64,000 nt of DNA from Gammaproteobacteria bacterium (GTDB lineage: Bacteria; Pseudomonadota; Gammaproteobacteria; Burkholderiales; Gallionellaceae), in contig JAHIZO010000009.1 of the NCBI GenBank assembly GCA_018814405.1, forward strand, positions 124,001-188,000. Direction: 5' to 3'. Shown in pieces: positions 26,737-37,960 of the stretch. A program made the translations under genes and the position numbers. Under the pieces are notes generated by a model. That model saw only the letters and a program-made list of their open reading frames with translations, was not told the origin of the DNA and ran no database searches. Each line of letters begins with the position of its first letter. Position 1 is the first letter of the stretch.

Positions 26737-29241
26737 TCAGGCCTCATGCGGCGGGATGTGCGACAGCCCCCACACATCACGGTTGTATTCCATGATGGTG
26801 CGGTCGCTGGAGAACTTGCCGCTGGTCGCCGTATTGATGATGCTCATACGGGTCCAGTTCTCTTGATCACGGTAGGCCTCAGCCACGCGTTGCTGGGCAT
26901 CCACATAGCCGCGGAAGTCAGCCACGGTCAACCAAGGGTCATGCGGATTGAGGATGGCATCAAGGATGGGCTGGAACAAGCCGGGCGCAAACAGATTGAA
27001 ATGGTTACAGCGCAGCAGTTCGACCACCCGCTGCAGATCCTTGTCAGCCGCCACGATGGCAGACGGGTCATAGTGGCCACGGGTCGCATCCACCTCTTCC
27101 GCGGTCAGGCCGAACAGGAAGAAGTTGTCATCGCCCGCCTCTTCTCGGATTTCGATATTGGCACCATCCAGCGTACCGATGGTCAGCGCGCCGTTCATCA
27201 TGAACTTCATGTTGCCGGTGCCGGAGGCCTCTTTGCCCGCAGTCGAGATCTGCTCAGACAACTCGGCCGCAGGACAGATCACTTCCATCGCGGATACACG
27301 ATAGTCTGGCAGGAACGCCAGTTGCAGCAGGCCCTTGGTGTCCGGATCCTGATTGATCACTTCCGCTACAGCGCTGACCAGATGAATGATCTGCTTGGCC
27401 ATCGCATAGCCCGGTGCGGCTTTGCCACCGATCAGCACACAGCGCGGCGTCCAGTCTTTGGTGTCGCCATTCTTGATGCGGTCATACAGGTGGATGACAT
27501 GTAACACATTGAGCAACTGGCGCTTGTATTCATGGATACGCTTGACCTGCACGTCGAACAGCGCGGAAGTGTCGAACTCGACGCCGCAGTCGCGCTGCAC
27601 CATCTCGGCTAGACGCTGCTTGTTGTTGTGCTTGATGCTGCGCCACTTGACACGGAATGCCTTGTCTTCGACATGATCCAGCAAGCCCTTAAGTTGCGAC
27701 AGATCGGTACGCCACTCGTCCCCGATGGTGTTATCGATCAACGCACTCAATTCCGGATTACTGGAGGCCATCCAGCGGCGCGGCGTCACACCGTTGGTCT
27801 TGTTGTTGAATTTCTCCGGCCACATCTCGTAGAAGTCATGGAACAGTTGTTGTTGCAGCAACGCGGAATGCAGAGCGGCCACACCGTTCACCGAATGACA
27901 GGCCACCACCGCCAGATAAGCCATACGCACGTGCGGCTCATGCCCCTCCTCGATGATGGACATGCGGCGCTGACGCGACACATCACCCGGCCAGCGCAGA
28001 GAGACCTGCTCCATGAAGCGGGCATTGATCTCGTAGATGATTTCCAGCAAACGCGGCAACAGTCGTCCGAACATCCCCACCGACCACTTCTCCAGCGCTT
28101 CAGGCAACAAGGTATGGTTGGTATAGGCCATGGTCTGAGAAGTGATCTTCCATGCTTCGCCCCAGGACAAGCCATGCTCATCCATCAGCAAGCGCATCAA
28201 TTCGGCGACTGCACAGGTCGGGTGCGTATCGTTCAACTGGAACGCGTTCTTCTCGGCGAACTGTTTGAAATCCTGACCATTCCTGCGCACCCAGTGGTTC
28301 AGGATGTCCTGCAGGCTGGCCGAGGCCAGAAAGTATTGCTGACGCAGACGCAGTTCTTTGCCGTTCTCGCTTGCATCGTTGGGATACAGCACCATGGTGA
28401 TGTGCTCGGCCGCATTCTTGGCTGCTACCGCTTCGGTGTAACTGCCTGCATTGAATTCTTCCAGATTGAATTCTTCGGTCGCCGTCGATTTCCACAAACG
28501 CAAAGTGTTCACCGTCCCGTTCTGATAACCGGGGATAGGCATATCGAACGGCAAAGCCATCACATCCTGGGTATCCACCCAGCGCACATGCAGCTTGCCG
28601 GTCGCATCGGTGAACATCTCGCTGCGTCCGCCGAACTTGACGCGCACCGCATGCTCGGGACGCTCCACTTCCCAAGGATTACCGTTACGCAACCAGTGAT
28701 CCGGGTCTTCCACTTGTTTGCCGTGTTCCAAACGCTGGCGGAACATGCCGTATTCATAACGCAAGCCGTAGCCGGTCACCGGCAATTGCAGGGTGGCGCA
28801 ACTGTCGAGGAAGCAGGCCGCCAAGCGTCCCAGACCACCATTACCGAGTCCTGCGTCGCTTTCCTGTTCCTGCACATCTTCCAGCTCCACACCGAAATTG
28901 CGCATCGCATCAGCGGTCTCCTGCTCCATATCCATATTGAGCATGGCATTGCCCATCGCGCGCCCCATCAGGAATTCCAGCGACAGGTAATAAGCTTGCT
29001 TGCAGTCCGACTCATCATGCGCGCGTTGGGTGTGGCGCCAGCGCTCTATCAAGCGGTCACGCAGCGCGTGGGCCAAAGAGGAATAGACGGGATGGCCCGA
29101 GATCGTCTCTTTCCCCCAACCCAAGGTGTGACTGAAATAGCGACGGAAATCTTCCATGACGCTGATCGCATCGTTGCCCAAAGGGGGCATGCTCATGATG
29201 CTGTGATGTTTTTGAATGAAGGTTTTGCTGGGAGTGTTCAC
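26737..29241 (-). CDS. glgP: Glycogen/maltodextrin phosphorylase
   Basis: PLP enzyme that releases glucose-1-phosphate from alpha-1,4-glucan ends. 834 aa from a GTG at 29241 preceded by AGGA; the first residues before MSMPPLGND are of uncertain value. Family landmarks: NGGLGRLAACFLDS in the N-terminal half, KRIHEYKRQLLN, and the PLP lysine in GNMKFMMNGALTIGTLDGAN near the C-terminus. Last gene of the glycogen operon, 100 bases after the GH57 gene, so it could also have a promoter of its own, though I found no good one. Confidence 0.95.
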   Translation of the reverse strand: MNTPSKTFIQKHHSIMSMPPLGNDAISVMEDFRRYFSHTLGWGKETISGHPVYSSLAHALRDRLIERWRHTQRAHDESDCKQAYYLSLEFLMGRAMGNAMLNMDMEQETADAMRNFGVELEDVQEQESDAGLGNGGLGRLAACFLDSCATLQLPVTGYGLRYEYGMFRQRLEHGKQVEDPDHWLRNGNPWEVERPEHAVRVKFGGRSEMFTDATGKLHVRWVDTQDVMALPFDMPIPGYQNGTVNTLRLWKSTATEEFNLEEFNAGSYTEAVAAKNAAEHITMVLYPNDASENGKELRLRQQYFLASASLQDILNHWVRRNGQDFKQFAEKNAFQLNDTHPTCAVAELMRLLMDEHGLSWGEAWKITSQTMAYTNHTLLPEALEKWSVGMFGRLLPRLLEIIYEINARFMEQVSLRWPGDVSRQRRMSIIEEGHEPHVRMAYLAVVACHSVNGVAALHSALLQQQLFHDFYEMWPEKFNNKTNGVTPRRWMASSNPELSALIDNTIGDEWRTDLSQLKGLLDHVEDKAFRVKWRSIKHNNKQRLAEMVQRDCGVEFDTSALFDVQVKRIHEYKRQLLNVLHVIHLYDRIKNGDTKDWTPRCVLIGGKAAPGYAMAKQIIHLVSAVAEVINQDPDTKGLLQLAFLPDYRVSAMEVICPAAELSEQISTAGKEASGTGNMKFMMNGALTIGTLDGANIEIREEAGDDNFFLFGLTAEEVDATRGHYDPSAIVAADKDLQRVVELLRCNHFNLFAPGLFQPILDAILNPHDPWLTVADFRGYVDAQQRVAEAYRDQENWTRMSIINTATSGKFSSDRTIMEYNRDVWGLSHIPPHEA

Positions 29242-29341
29242 GATATTTTTCCTGCGATGTGGATGTTGCGAGAAGCGGGGATTCTATCAAATAGCCCTCC
29301 CCAATCCCCCTTGCATCAGTATTGAATTGATTCGATAGGCC

Positions 29342-31081
29342 TTATTCGGAGCGACGCATGGTGCCACCTGCCGCAGGAGTGCCGCCGCCGATACTGATGA
29401 CATGCCCCAGATCGACCGGTGGTTTCAACTTGAGCAGGCGATACAGATTGCTCAGATTCTTGCGGAACAGCACATCGAACGAAGAGACGCTTTGCGCCGA
29501 GTTGTAATCGCCGAACCACCAGAACCAGTCCGAACCTTCGCAGTCGGCCAGTTGCTCGGTTGCCAACTTGAGTTCTTCGGCATTCAGACGCCCGCTGTTG
29601 GCAACGATGTCGTAACTGCGTTTGGCCTCGCACAACAGGTCCCAGCCGCGATTTTTGTCCGGCGACCCGATCCAGGTGCTGAAAGTGCCGTACACCCAGC
29701 TGCCCGCGACCATCTGCTTCAGCTTGCCGCTCCTGCTGCGGCTCTTGCCTTTCTCCAGATTGTGGGACACATCATTGAAGGACGTGGTGCTGATGAAGGG
29801 GTGATCCTCCAGCAACGCATACAGTTCTGACAGGAAGTAATAGCCGTTATACGGGTAGTACTCCCACGCGTTCTCGCCGTCCAGGATCACGGATACGACC
29901 GGGTCGTGATCGCCGTGTGAATGTTTATATATATCTTCCAGTTGATGCACGAAGTCAGCCGCCGCATCATCCCCTTTCCATTTCGCATATTCAAAACCGA
30001 TGCGATCAGACAGATGATCGTCGCGGAAGAAGCAATATACCGGCTTGCCCGTATCCTCCAGCACATAGGGCTGGTACAGGTATTCCGATTTATCCGGCAA
30101 TGGACTGCCGTTCAATTCCCTTTGCAGACTGTTCGCCAGCACCGCCTGTCCGGTCGCGGTCCACTTGCAGCCGTGCTCGCCCAGCAACTTCACCGTGGCA
30201 CGCGACAGGCTGCCCTCGGATGGCCACATACCGTTCGGCTTGCTGCCGAAGTTCTGCTGGTGACTTTCCACCGCTTTGTTCAGGTGAGCCTGTGCTCGAC
30301 GCAAGCCGCCGGGGTAATTGTTGGCACCCTGCGGCAATGGCGCATTCGGCTCGCTCTCGCGCGTCGTGTTGAAATCGAGCAGCAACGGCAGGATCGGGTG
30401 ATTGTATGGCGTGGTCGATATCTCGACCTGGCCACGCTCGGACAAGGCACGGTAACGCGGAATGATGCCGGCGATCATCTCACCGATCAGCGTGAACAAC
30501 TCCATACGCTCTTCAAAGGTGAACTGCGCCCCCTTGGTCATCAGTCTCGCGACCAGTTCGCTTTCGCGTCGCACGCTCTCGCCAGTCCATACCAAGTGGT
30601 ACCACACCAACAGATCGGCCAGATATTGCCCGGAGAGATAGGTCACACTTTCTCGCCCACGCTCTTCCACCATCTTCTGCAGATCGAACAAGTGCTGGTA
30701 GGCACGATACGGTTGCAACATCTTGGTATGGTTACTCTTGAAACAACTGTCCAAAATATGCAGTCGCTCCTCGTCACCCAGAGAATCAAGATCCTCACGG
30801 CATAACATCTTCAGCAATCCGTCACGTATCTCACCTGACTGAAACTGTTGCCCGTAGTCCTGCAGCTGTTCGACCAGAATCGGAACGAAGTTCACCACGG
30901 CACGCAGTTTGGGATGCTGCTCCAGATGATAGGCCATGTCGGTGTAATCCTTCATGGCATGCAGATAGGTCCACGGCAGGGTGAACTCGCCCGTGAGGTA
31001 ATCACGATAATCCGGCTGGTGCATATGCCAGCAGAACACCAGCTTCAGTTTCTTTTCGGTTTTTTTCTTGCGATGCGGCAT
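29342..31081 (-). CDS. Glycoside hydrolase family 57 alpha-glucan enzyme
   Basis: 579 aa. GH57 hallmarks: HMHQPDYR at residues 19-26, WPSEGSLS near 286 with the likely catalytic Glu, and DGENAWEYY near 400 with the likely acid Asp. Members include alpha-amylases, 4-alpha-glucanotransferases and branching enzymes; the arrangement fits an alpha-amylase/glucanotransferase, and a true GlgB is already present. Cytosolic (no signal peptide; it starts with a Lys-rich stretch). It lies 24 bases after glgC in the glycogen operon, so a role in glycogen or maltodextrin trimming is inferred. Confidence 0.88.
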   Translation of the reverse strand: MPHRKKKTEKKLKLVFCWHMHQPDYRDYLTGEFTLPWTYLHAMKDYTDMAYHLEQHPKLRAVVNFVPILVEQLQDYGQQFQSGEIRDGLLKMLCREDLDSLGDEERLHILDSCFKSNHTKMLQPYRAYQHLFDLQKMVEERGRESVTYLSGQYLADLLVWYHLVWTGESVRRESELVARLMTKGAQFTFEERMELFTLIGEMIAGIIPRYRALSERGQVEISTTPYNHPILPLLLDFNTTRESEPNAPLPQGANNYPGGLRRAQAHLNKAVESHQQNFGSKPNGMWPSEGSLSRATVKLLGEHGCKWTATGQAVLANSLQRELNGSPLPDKSEYLYQPYVLEDTGKPVYCFFRDDHLSDRIGFEYAKWKGDDAAADFVHQLEDIYKHSHGDHDPVVSVILDGENAWEYYPYNGYYFLSELYALLEDHPFISTTSFNDVSHNLEKGKSRSRSGKLKQMVAGSWVYGTFSTWIGSPDKNRGWDLLCEAKRSYDIVANSGRLNAEELKLATEQLADCEGSDWFWWFGDYNSAQSVSSFDVLFRKNLSNLYRLLKLKPPVDLGHVISIGGGTPAAGGTMRRSE

Positions 31082-31105
31082 AGGTGAATTAAGTTCTCTA
31101 TTGAA

Positions 31106-32389
31106 TTATCTGACGTGATGGATGGACTGCCCCAGCATGTCCGGCGTGACCAGTGTGATACCGCCCTTGGAAACGTGGAAACGCTTGGCATCTTCCTCGC
31201 GATTGAAACCGATACTCATACCGTCCGGTATCTCGCAGCGATTATCCAACACCACGCGATTCAGTTTCACGTCGCGCCCGATACGACAGCCGGATAAGAT
31301 AACGGAATCCGTCACTTCGCTACGTTCACCGACACGCACGTCGGAGAACAGTACGGTGTGAAAGACGCGGGCACCGCTGATGATATCGCCACCCGACACC
31401 ATGGAATCGATGGCCTCGCCACGCCGCCCGTCTTCGTTGAACACGAACTTGGCCGGCGGCAATTGCTCCTGATAGGTCCAGATCGGCCAAGTCTTGTCAT
31501 ACAGATCAAGATCAGGCACCACATCCACCATCTCCATATTGGCTTCCCAGTAAGCATCGATAGTTCCCACATCGCGCCAATAGGCTCCGCCGGACTCAGT
31601 GATGCCCACACAGCTCTTCTCGAAGCGATGTGCATACACACGATAGCGCTCGATCATATAAGGGATGATGTCGTGACCGAAGTCATGTGTGGATGACTTG
31701 GTGTCGGCATCGCGCACCAGTTGCTCGTAAAGGAATTTGGCATTGAAGACATAGATACCCATGCTAGCCAGAGCGCGCCCCGGTTTGCCGGGCACCTCGG
31801 TCGGATTGGCCGGTTTCTCGTCGAACTTCATGACACGATCTTCCTCGCCCACGGTCATCACACCGAAGCCGGTCGCCTCTTCCACCGGCACTTCGATACA
31901 GCCCACAGTCATATCGGCTTCGCTCTGCACGTGGGCAGCCAGCATCTCGCCGTAGTCCATCTTGTAGATGTGGTCGCCAGCCAGGATGACGATGTATTCC
32001 GGGTTGTAGCCACGCAAGATGTCGATGTTCTGGAACACCGCATCCGCCGTACCGCGATACCACTCTTCCTGTATGCGTTGTTGCGCCGGCAGCAAAGCAA
32101 CGAACTCGTTGAACTCACCACGCAGAAAACCCCAGCCCTTCTGGATGTGTTCGATCAGGGTGTGCGCCTTGTACTGGGTGACCACGCCGACACGGCGTAT
32201 GCCCGAGTTGATGCAGTTGGACAAAGGGAAGTCGATGATGCGGAACTTGCCGCCGAACTGTACGGCCGGTTTGGCATTCCAGTCGGTCATGTTATGCAGA
32301 CGACTACCCCGCCCGCCCGCCAATATCAAGGCAACGGTGTTCTTGGTGAGCGCGCTGATAAAACGTGGTGATTGCGAATCCTGTGCCAT
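31106..32389 (-). CDS. glgC: Glucose-1-phosphate adenylyltransferase
   Basis: Makes ADP-glucose, the committed step of bacterial glycogen synthesis, and is normally allosterically controlled. 427 aa. Nucleotide-binding LAGGRGSRL with [20 protein letters not shown], the GTADAVFQN substrate loop, and a C-terminal left-handed beta-helix with [15 protein letters not shown]-like repeats. 15 bases after glgA, in the same operon. Confidence 0.96.
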   Translation of the reverse strand: MAQDSQSPRFISALTKNTVALILAGGRGSRLHNMTDWNAKPAVQFGGKFRIIDFPLSNCINSGIRRVGVVTQYKAHTLIEHIQKGWGFLRGEFNEFVALLPAQQRIQEEWYRGTADAVFQNIDILRGYNPEYIVILAGDHIYKMDYGEMLAAHVQSEADMTVGCIEVPVEEATGFGVMTVGEEDRVMKFDEKPANPTEVPGKPGRALASMGIYVFNAKFLYEQLVRDADTKSSTHDFGHDIIPYMIERYRVYAHRFEKSCVGITESGGAYWRDVGTIDAYWEANMEMVDVVPDLDLYDKTWPIWTYQEQLPPAKFVFNEDGRRGEAIDSMVSGGDIISGARVFHTVLFSDVRVGERSEVTDSVILSGCRIGRDVKLNRVVLDNRCEIPDGMSIGFNREEDAKRFHVSKGGITLVTPDMLGQSIHHVR

Positions 32390-32404
32390 GTTGCTCTCCC
32401 TCTT

Positions 32405-33850
32405 TTATTGATCCTGCTTTGCCATTGATGCTTTGTATAGCTCTAAATACAGTTGTGCACTGTGACGCCAACTGACGTCTTTTTTCATACCATTCAGCTG
32501 TATGCGTCGGAATGCAGGCGCATCGCGATAACATTCGATCGCCCATTTGATGGTTTGCTGCAACGCGGCCACACCGGGATCGTCGAACACGAAACCGGTA
32601 CCACCGTCCAAACTGGCGTTGGTCACCGAATCGGCCAGTCCGCCGGTACGGCGCACCACCGGTGGCGTGCCGTAGCGCATGCCGTACATCTGGTTCAGAC
32701 CGCACGGCTCGAAACGGGACGGCATCAGGAAGATATCCGCGCCCGCCATGATCTGGTGCGACAAAGGTTCGTCGAATCGTGTCGTGACCGACACCCGGCC
32801 GGCATAGCGCTGCGCCAATAGCTGATAGCGCCGCTCAAACTCTGCATCGCCACTGCCCAACACCGCCAATTGTGCGCCGCTGTCCAGCAAGATCGGCAGA
32901 CATTCCAGCAACAGGTCCAATCCCTTTTGATAAGTCAGGCGGCTGACCACACCCAGCAACGGTGCTTGTGCATCCACTTCCAACCCCAAGCGCTGCTGCA
33001 AAGCTTGCTTCACCTGCGCTTTGCCTGAGAGGTCCTGCTCGTCGTAATGGGCCGACAGATGCGGATCGGTCGCGGGATTCCATTCGTCCTCATCGATACC
33101 GTTGAGGATGCCGCTGACTTGCGCACTGCGCACCGTCAGCAAGCCCTGCATGCCATAGCCCATCTCCGTCGCCTGTATCTCGTGCGCATAGGTCGGGCTG
33201 ACCGTGACGATGCGGTCGGCGTATTGCAGTCCGGCCTTAAGGAAAGACAGGTGCCCGTGGAACTCCACACCGTGCATGTGATACAGCGATTGCGGCAGGT
33301 GCAGATGCTTCGCCCATTCGTGGTCGAAGTTACCCTGGAAGGCGATGTTATGGATCGCCATCACGGTCTTGGCATGGGGCTCCTGCTCCAGATGCAGATA
33401 CGCGGGCACAAGACCTGTCTGCCAATCGTTGCAATGCATCAACTCCGCTTGCCAGTTCACCGGCGATGAGCTGCTGCCCAACATCGCGGCTACGCGCGAC
33501 AGCAGACCGAAACGCATCGGATTGTCCGGCCAGTCGCCCCCCAGGTGATACTGGTATGGCCCGGCCACTCGGCAATAATAGTGCGGTGCATCCAGCACAT
33601 ATAAAGGCACACCGGTCACCGGCATCTTTGCACTCAGCAGACGAACCTCCGCCTGATCCTCGAATGGCTTGAAGGTGGCGACCACCTTCTTGCTCTTCAG
33701 CGCATCAAGCACTTGTGTATAGCCCGGCAGCAGCACGCGCACGTCCTGACCCAGCGCCTGCAAAGCAGCCGGCAACGAGGCGCTGACGTCGGCCAATCCG
33801 CCGGTCTTGATCAGCGGGTGCATTTCGGAAGTGGCGAACAGGATGCGCAT
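32405..33850 (-). CDS. glgA: Glycogen synthase (ADP-glucose, GT5)
   Basis: Elongates alpha-1,4-glucan from ADP-glucose. 481 aa. The ADP-glucose loop KTGGLADV begins at Lys15; the C-terminal GT-B domain carries LMPSRFEPCGLNQMYGMRYG with the catalytic Glu. The start is the normal family start (MRILFATSEM). It lies 4 bases after pgi, so the two are translationally coupled. Confidence 0.96.
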   Translation of the reverse strand: MRILFATSEMHPLIKTGGLADVSASLPAALQALGQDVRVLLPGYTQVLDALKSKKVVATFKPFEDQAEVRLLSAKMPVTGVPLYVLDAPHYYCRVAGPYQYHLGGDWPDNPMRFGLLSRVAAMLGSSSSPVNWQAELMHCNDWQTGLVPAYLHLEQEPHAKTVMAIHNIAFQGNFDHEWAKHLHLPQSLYHMHGVEFHGHLSFLKAGLQYADRIVTVSPTYAHEIQATEMGYGMQGLLTVRSAQVSGILNGIDEDEWNPATDPHLSAHYDEQDLSGKAQVKQALQQRLGLEVDAQAPLLGVVSRLTYQKGLDLLLECLPILLDSGAQLAVLGSGDAEFERRYQLLAQRYAGRVSVTTRFDEPLSHQIMAGADIFLMPSRFEPCGLNQMYGMRYGTPPVVRRTGGLADSVTNASLDGGTGFVFDDPGVAALQQTIKWAIECYRDAPAFRRIQLNGMKKDVSWRHSAQLYLELYKASMAKQDQ

Positions 33851-33854
33851 GGAT

Positions 33855-35507
33855 TTATTGCCTGATTGTTTTGTAATGATTGATCAACCCGTTGGTCGAC
33901 GCATCGTGCGAACTCACCGCCTGTGCATCGCGCAACTCCGGCAAGATATGCGAGGCCAGTTGTTTGCCCAACTCCACACCCCACTGGTCGTAGGAGTTCA
34001 CGTTCCAGATCACGCCTTGCACGAATATCTTGTGTTCGTACAAAGCAATCAAACGGCCAAGCGTTCTCGGCGTGAGGCGCTCGAACATGATGGAATTGGT
34101 CGGCTTGTTGCCGGTGAATACTTTGTGCGGCAACAACATCTCGATATCCGCCGCAGCCATGCCAGTCGCTTCAAGCTCGGCACGTGCCTCGGCCTCGCTC
34201 TTGCCCTTCATCAAGGCTTCGGTCTGCGCAAAATAATTGGAAAGCAAGGTCGCATGATGTTCGCCGAGCGGATGCTGGCTATTCGCCGGTGCGATGAAAT
34301 CCGCAGGGATCATCTGCGTTCCCTGATGGATCAGCTGGTAATAGGCATGCTGGCCGTTGGTGCCGGTACCGCCCCACAGGATAGGGCCGGTGGCGTAATC
34401 CACGGCATGGCCCTGTCGGTCCACGCGTTTGCCGTTGCTCTCCATATCGGCCTGCTGGAAATAGGCGGTGAAATATTCCAGCGACTGATCGTAGGGCAGC
34501 ATGGCGATGGAGGCCGCATCATGGAAATTGCGATACCACACACCCAGCATCGCCAGAATCACAGGCATGTTCTGTTCCAGCGGCGCGGTACAGAAATGCT
34601 CGTCCATATCATTGCCACCCTGCAGCAATTCCTCAAAGCGATCCATGCCGACATACAGCGCGATGGACAGACCGATAGCTGACCACAACGAATAACGTCC
34701 GCCGACCCAGTCGGAGAACTCGAACATATTGTTGGGATCGATGCCGAACGCTTTGACCGCAGACGCATTGGTGGAAAGCGCCACGAAATGTTTGGCGACG
34801 TGCGCCTCCTCGACCGCGCGGGCCAACAACCAGTCGCGCGCCGAACGGGCATTCATCAGCGTCTCTTGCGTGGTAAAGGTCTTGGAAGCGACGATGAACA
34901 GAGTGGTCTCAGGGTTCAGCGTAGCAAGCTTGGTGGCGATATCCGCACCGTCGACATTGGACACGAAATGCGCACGCAACTCAGGAGAGGCGTAGGGTTG
35001 CAAAGCCTGACACACCATCAACGGTCCCAAATAGGAACCGCCGATGCCGATATTCACCACATCGGTGATGCGCTTGCCGCTATAGCCACGCCACACACCG
35101 TTACGCACACTATTGGTGAACAGACGCATCTTCTCCATCACATAACGGACGCCCGGCAACACATCTTTTCCGTCCACCATGACCGGCGCATGATCCGCGA
35201 CCGTGGCTGCGCGCAAAGCGGTATGTAGTACCGCGCGCCCTTCGGTGAAGTTGATCTTGTCACCGGCGAACATGCGATCACGCATGCCGGAAACATCGGC
35301 CTGCTCGGCCAATGCCATCAGGCGCGACATCGTCTCGCCGTTGATCAGGTTCTTCGAGTAATCCAGCAGCAGATCGTCGAAACGCAGCGAAAAGTTCTCA
35401 AATCGCTTTGCATCGTCAGCAAATGCCTGTCGCAATGAAAAGCCCTGTAACGATGATCGGTGTTCCTGCAGCGCCTGCCATGCCGGAGATTGCGTTAATT
35501 GAGACAT
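33855..35507 (-). CDS. pgi: Glucose-6-phosphate isomerase
   Basis: Interconverts glucose-6-phosphate and fructose-6-phosphate, joining gluconeogenesis to glycogen synthesis. 550 aa, the long proteobacterial type. Signatures: [39 protein letters not shown] and the C-terminal [18 protein letters not shown]. Its place inside the glycogen operon, between glgB and glgA, suggests that carbon from fructose-6-phosphate is channelled into storage. Confidence 0.97.
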   Translation of the reverse strand: MSQLTQSPAWQALQEHRSSLQGFSLRQAFADDAKRFENFSLRFDDLLLDYSKNLINGETMSRLMALAEQADVSGMRDRMFAGDKINFTEGRAVLHTALRAATVADHAPVMVDGKDVLPGVRYVMEKMRLFTNSVRNGVWRGYSGKRITDVVNIGIGGSYLGPLMVCQALQPYASPELRAHFVSNVDGADIATKLATLNPETTLFIVASKTFTTQETLMNARSARDWLLARAVEEAHVAKHFVALSTNASAVKAFGIDPNNMFEFSDWVGGRYSLWSAIGLSIALYVGMDRFEELLQGGNDMDEHFCTAPLEQNMPVILAMLGVWYRNFHDAASIAMLPYDQSLEYFTAYFQQADMESNGKRVDRQGHAVDYATGPILWGGTGTNGQHAYYQLIHQGTQMIPADFIAPANSQHPLGEHHATLLSNYFAQTEALMKGKSEAEARAELEATGMAAADIEMLLPHKVFTGNKPTNSIMFERLTPRTLGRLIALYEHKIFVQGVIWNVNSYDQWGVELGKQLASHILPELRDAQAVSSHDASTNGLINHYKTIRQ

Positions 35508-35556
35508 ATCCTGAACCCTGCCTGATCTTGTTATACCTATTGGTCTTATGCCTGCA

Positions 35557-37728
35557 TCAACTCATCCGCTGCAATACGACCCCCGCCATCGGCGGCAATG
35601 TCACATTAATGGACTGCTGCATGCCGTTGCATTCGACATCGTTCGTATACATGCCGAAGCCGTTGCCCATATTGCTGCCACCGTAATAATGTGAATCGCT
35701 GTTGAATATCTCTCGGTAGCCCCCTTTTTGCGGCACACCGATGCAATAGTTCTCGCGCGGAACAGGCGTGAAGTTCAGCGCCACGATCACTTCCGAACCG
35801 TCACGTGCAAATCGACGATAGACGAGTATCGACTGATCGGCATTATTGCAATCGATCCAGTCAAAACCTTCATGCGAGAAATCCAGCTCATGCAGTGCCG
35901 GCACATCGCGGTACAGCAAATTCAGATCGCGCACCACAGACTTGATGCCGCTATGCTCAGCGCGATCCAGTAGATACCAGTCGATCTCACTCCCGACTTT
36001 CCACTCCTGCCCCTGTGCGATCTCGTTACCCATGAAGTTGAGCTTCTTGCCGGAGATCGTCATCTGATAGGTGAACAGCAGACGCAGGTTGGCGAACTTC
36101 TGCCAACCGTCACCCGGCATCTTGTCCAGCAGCGAGTGTTTGCCGTGCACCACTTCGTCATGCGAGAAAGGCAGCAAGAAGTTCTCGGTATAGGCATACA
36201 ACTGGCCAAAGGTCAGCATATTCTGGTGATAACGGCGATGCACCGGATCGTGCTTGATGTAGGCCAGCGTATCGTTCATCCAGCCCATGTTCCATTTCAT
36301 GGAAAAGCCGAGGCCACCCAGATAGGTCGGCCGTGACACCATCGGCCACGAAGTGGATTCCTCGGCGATGGTCAGCGTGCCGGGGAAATGCTCGTGCGTC
36401 ATCACGTTCAGCTGGCGGAAAAAGTCCACCGCTTCGATGTTCTCGCGGCCGCCGAATTTGTTCGGCAACCATTGACCCGCTTCGCGCGAGTAATCCAGAT
36501 ACAACATGGAGGCCACCGCATCCACACGCAGACCGTCGATATGGAATTCCCGCAGCCAGAAGTAAGCATTGGTCAGCAGGAAGTTACGCACCTCGTTGCG
36601 GCCATAGTTGAAGATCAACGTGCCCCAGTCCTGATGCTCACCCAGACGCGGGTCTTCGTGTTCGTACAAGGCCGTGCCATCAAAGTGTGCAAGCGCCCAG
36701 CTGTCTTTCGGAAAGTGCGCCGGCACCCAGTCAAGCAGCACGCCTATGCCCGCCAAGTGGCAGCAGTCGACGAAATAGCGGAAGTCGTCCGGCGTGCCGA
36801 AACGGCTGGTGACACCGAAATAGCCGGTGGTCTGATAGCCCCATGATTCATCCAGCGGGTGTTCACTGACCGGCATCAGTTCGATGTGCGTAAAACCCAT
36901 CTCCTGCACGTATGGCACCAGACTGTCTGCCAGTTCGCGGAAGTTATAGAAACGACCATCCCAATGCCGCTTCCAGGAACCCGCATGCACCTCATACACA
37001 TTGAGCGGCTTATGCTGCCAGTCGGCCTCAGCTCGCTGCTTCATCCACGCATCATCGCGCCAGTCATGGTTCGCCAGCGAAACCACGCGCGAAGCTGTGC
37101 CCGGCCGCATCTCAAAACTGAAACCATAGGGATCGGTCTTGGTCAGCAAGGCACCGTTGTGGCGGCTGCGAATCTCGAACTTGTACAACTCGCCAAGTCC
37201 GATATCAGGGATGAATATCTCCCATATACCGCTACTACCCAAAGAACGCATCGGATGCACGCGTCCATCCCAGCCGTTGAAATCGCCCACCACACTGACG
37301 CGCTCCGCATTCGGTGCCCACACCGCAAAGCGCACGCCCCACACCCCCTGCAGCTCCATATGGTGAGAGCCGAGTGTGCGATAGGCTTGCTGCAGCGTAC
37401 CTTCGGAGAACAGATGCAGATCATGCTCACTGATGCTGCTACCAAAGGTAAACGCATCATGCACTTCCAGCAGATGATTAAAATAGTTCAGGCGCAGGCG
37501 ACAAGGCGTCGGCAAAGGCTGTTTGCCATGCCATACGAACAATCCTGCCGCATCGACACGTTCTAGTTGAAGCCAAGCCTTACCATCGAACACCGACACT
37601 TCGGTGGCATAAGGCTGGAACACTCGGAATACGTATTCAGATTTGGATTGATGCAACCCCAAGTAGGAAAAAGGGTCATGGTGACGCGCTTCTAGTACGG
37701 CGCGCTTATTCTGGCTTTCGTTCGACAT
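35557..37728 (-). CDS. glgB: 1,4-alpha-glucan branching enzyme (GH13)
   Basis: Introduces alpha-1,6 branches. 723 aa: N-terminal carbohydrate-binding modules (one CBM48, with [21 protein letters not shown]), a GH13 barrel with nucleophile Asp near residue 403 ([15 protein letters not shown]), catalytic Glu in [11 protein letters not shown] and [13 protein letters not shown], and a C-terminal beta domain. First gene of the glycogen operon, with a good promoter directly upstream and CAGGAG before the ATG. Confidence 0.96.
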   Translation of the reverse strand: MSNESQNKRAVLEARHHDPFSYLGLHQSKSEYVFRVFQPYATEVSVFDGKAWLQLERVDAAGLFVWHGKQPLPTPCRLRLNYFNHLLEVHDAFTFGSSISEHDLHLFSEGTLQQAYRTLGSHHMELQGVWGVRFAVWAPNAERVSVVGDFNGWDGRVHPMRSLGSSGIWEIFIPDIGLGELYKFEIRSRHNGALLTKTDPYGFSFEMRPGTASRVVSLANHDWRDDAWMKQRAEADWQHKPLNVYEVHAGSWKRHWDGRFYNFRELADSLVPYVQEMGFTHIELMPVSEHPLDESWGYQTTGYFGVTSRFGTPDDFRYFVDCCHLAGIGVLLDWVPAHFPKDSWALAHFDGTALYEHEDPRLGEHQDWGTLIFNYGRNEVRNFLLTNAYFWLREFHIDGLRVDAVASMLYLDYSREAGQWLPNKFGGRENIEAVDFFRQLNVMTHEHFPGTLTIAEESTSWPMVSRPTYLGGLGFSMKWNMGWMNDTLAYIKHDPVHRRYHQNMLTFGQLYAYTENFLLPFSHDEVVHGKHSLLDKMPGDGWQKFANLRLLFTYQMTISGKKLNFMGNEIAQGQEWKVGSEIDWYLLDRAEHSGIKSVVRDLNLLYRDVPALHELDFSHEGFDWIDCNNADQSILVYRRFARDGSEVIVALNFTPVPRENYCIGVPQKGGYREIFNSDSHYYGGSNMGNGFGMYTNDVECNGMQQSINVTLPPMAGVVLQRMS

Positions 37729-37746
37729 TTATCGCTCCTGTGCCGC

Positions 37747-37775
37747 AATATAGCCTTTAAAGGCCGGCACGACAA
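37747..37775 (-). promoter_or_regulatory. Glycogen operon promoter with a palindrome in its spacer
   Basis: Minus-strand TTGTCG (37770-37775), 17-base spacer, TATATT (37747-37752), 19 bases before the glgB start. The spacer contains a perfect 12-base palindrome, GCCTTTAAAGGC at 37753-37764, a possible repressor or activator site. Confidence 0.6.
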
Positions 37776-37816
37776 CGTGAACATAGGAATATAGTTAAAA
37801 CTCGAAGGGATATATC

Positions 37817-37901
37817 TGGTGCGAAAGGAGAGACTCGAACTCTCACGCCTTGCGGCGCTGGAACCTAAATCCAGTGCGTCTACCAATTCCGCCACTTTCG
37901 C
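37817..37901 (-). tRNA. tRNA-Leu (TAG)
   Basis: 85 bases with encoded CCA and the long variable arm of class II tRNAs (CGCCGCAAGGCG region). Acceptor stem GCGAAAG/CTTTCGC, anticodon loop with TAG. No terminator is obvious between it and the glgB promoter. Confidence 0.96.
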
Positions 37902-37932
37902 ATTCGAAGCAGGTCGACTTCGAGGGGCGCGG

Positions 37933-37960
37933 ATTATAACCGAGCGATCCTCATTTTGCA
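37933..37960 (-). promoter_or_regulatory. Probable promoter of tRNA-Leu
   Basis: Minus-strand TGCAAA (37955-37960), 16-base spacer, perfect TATAAT (37933-37938), then a GC-rich discriminator. The -35 end overlaps the last codons of the acuI-like gene. Confidence 0.5.

Noticed and set aside
27628-29325. 565-codon open frame opposite glgP
   Set aside because: Long only because glgP codon usage leaves few antisense stops; glgP motifs are complete on the other strand.
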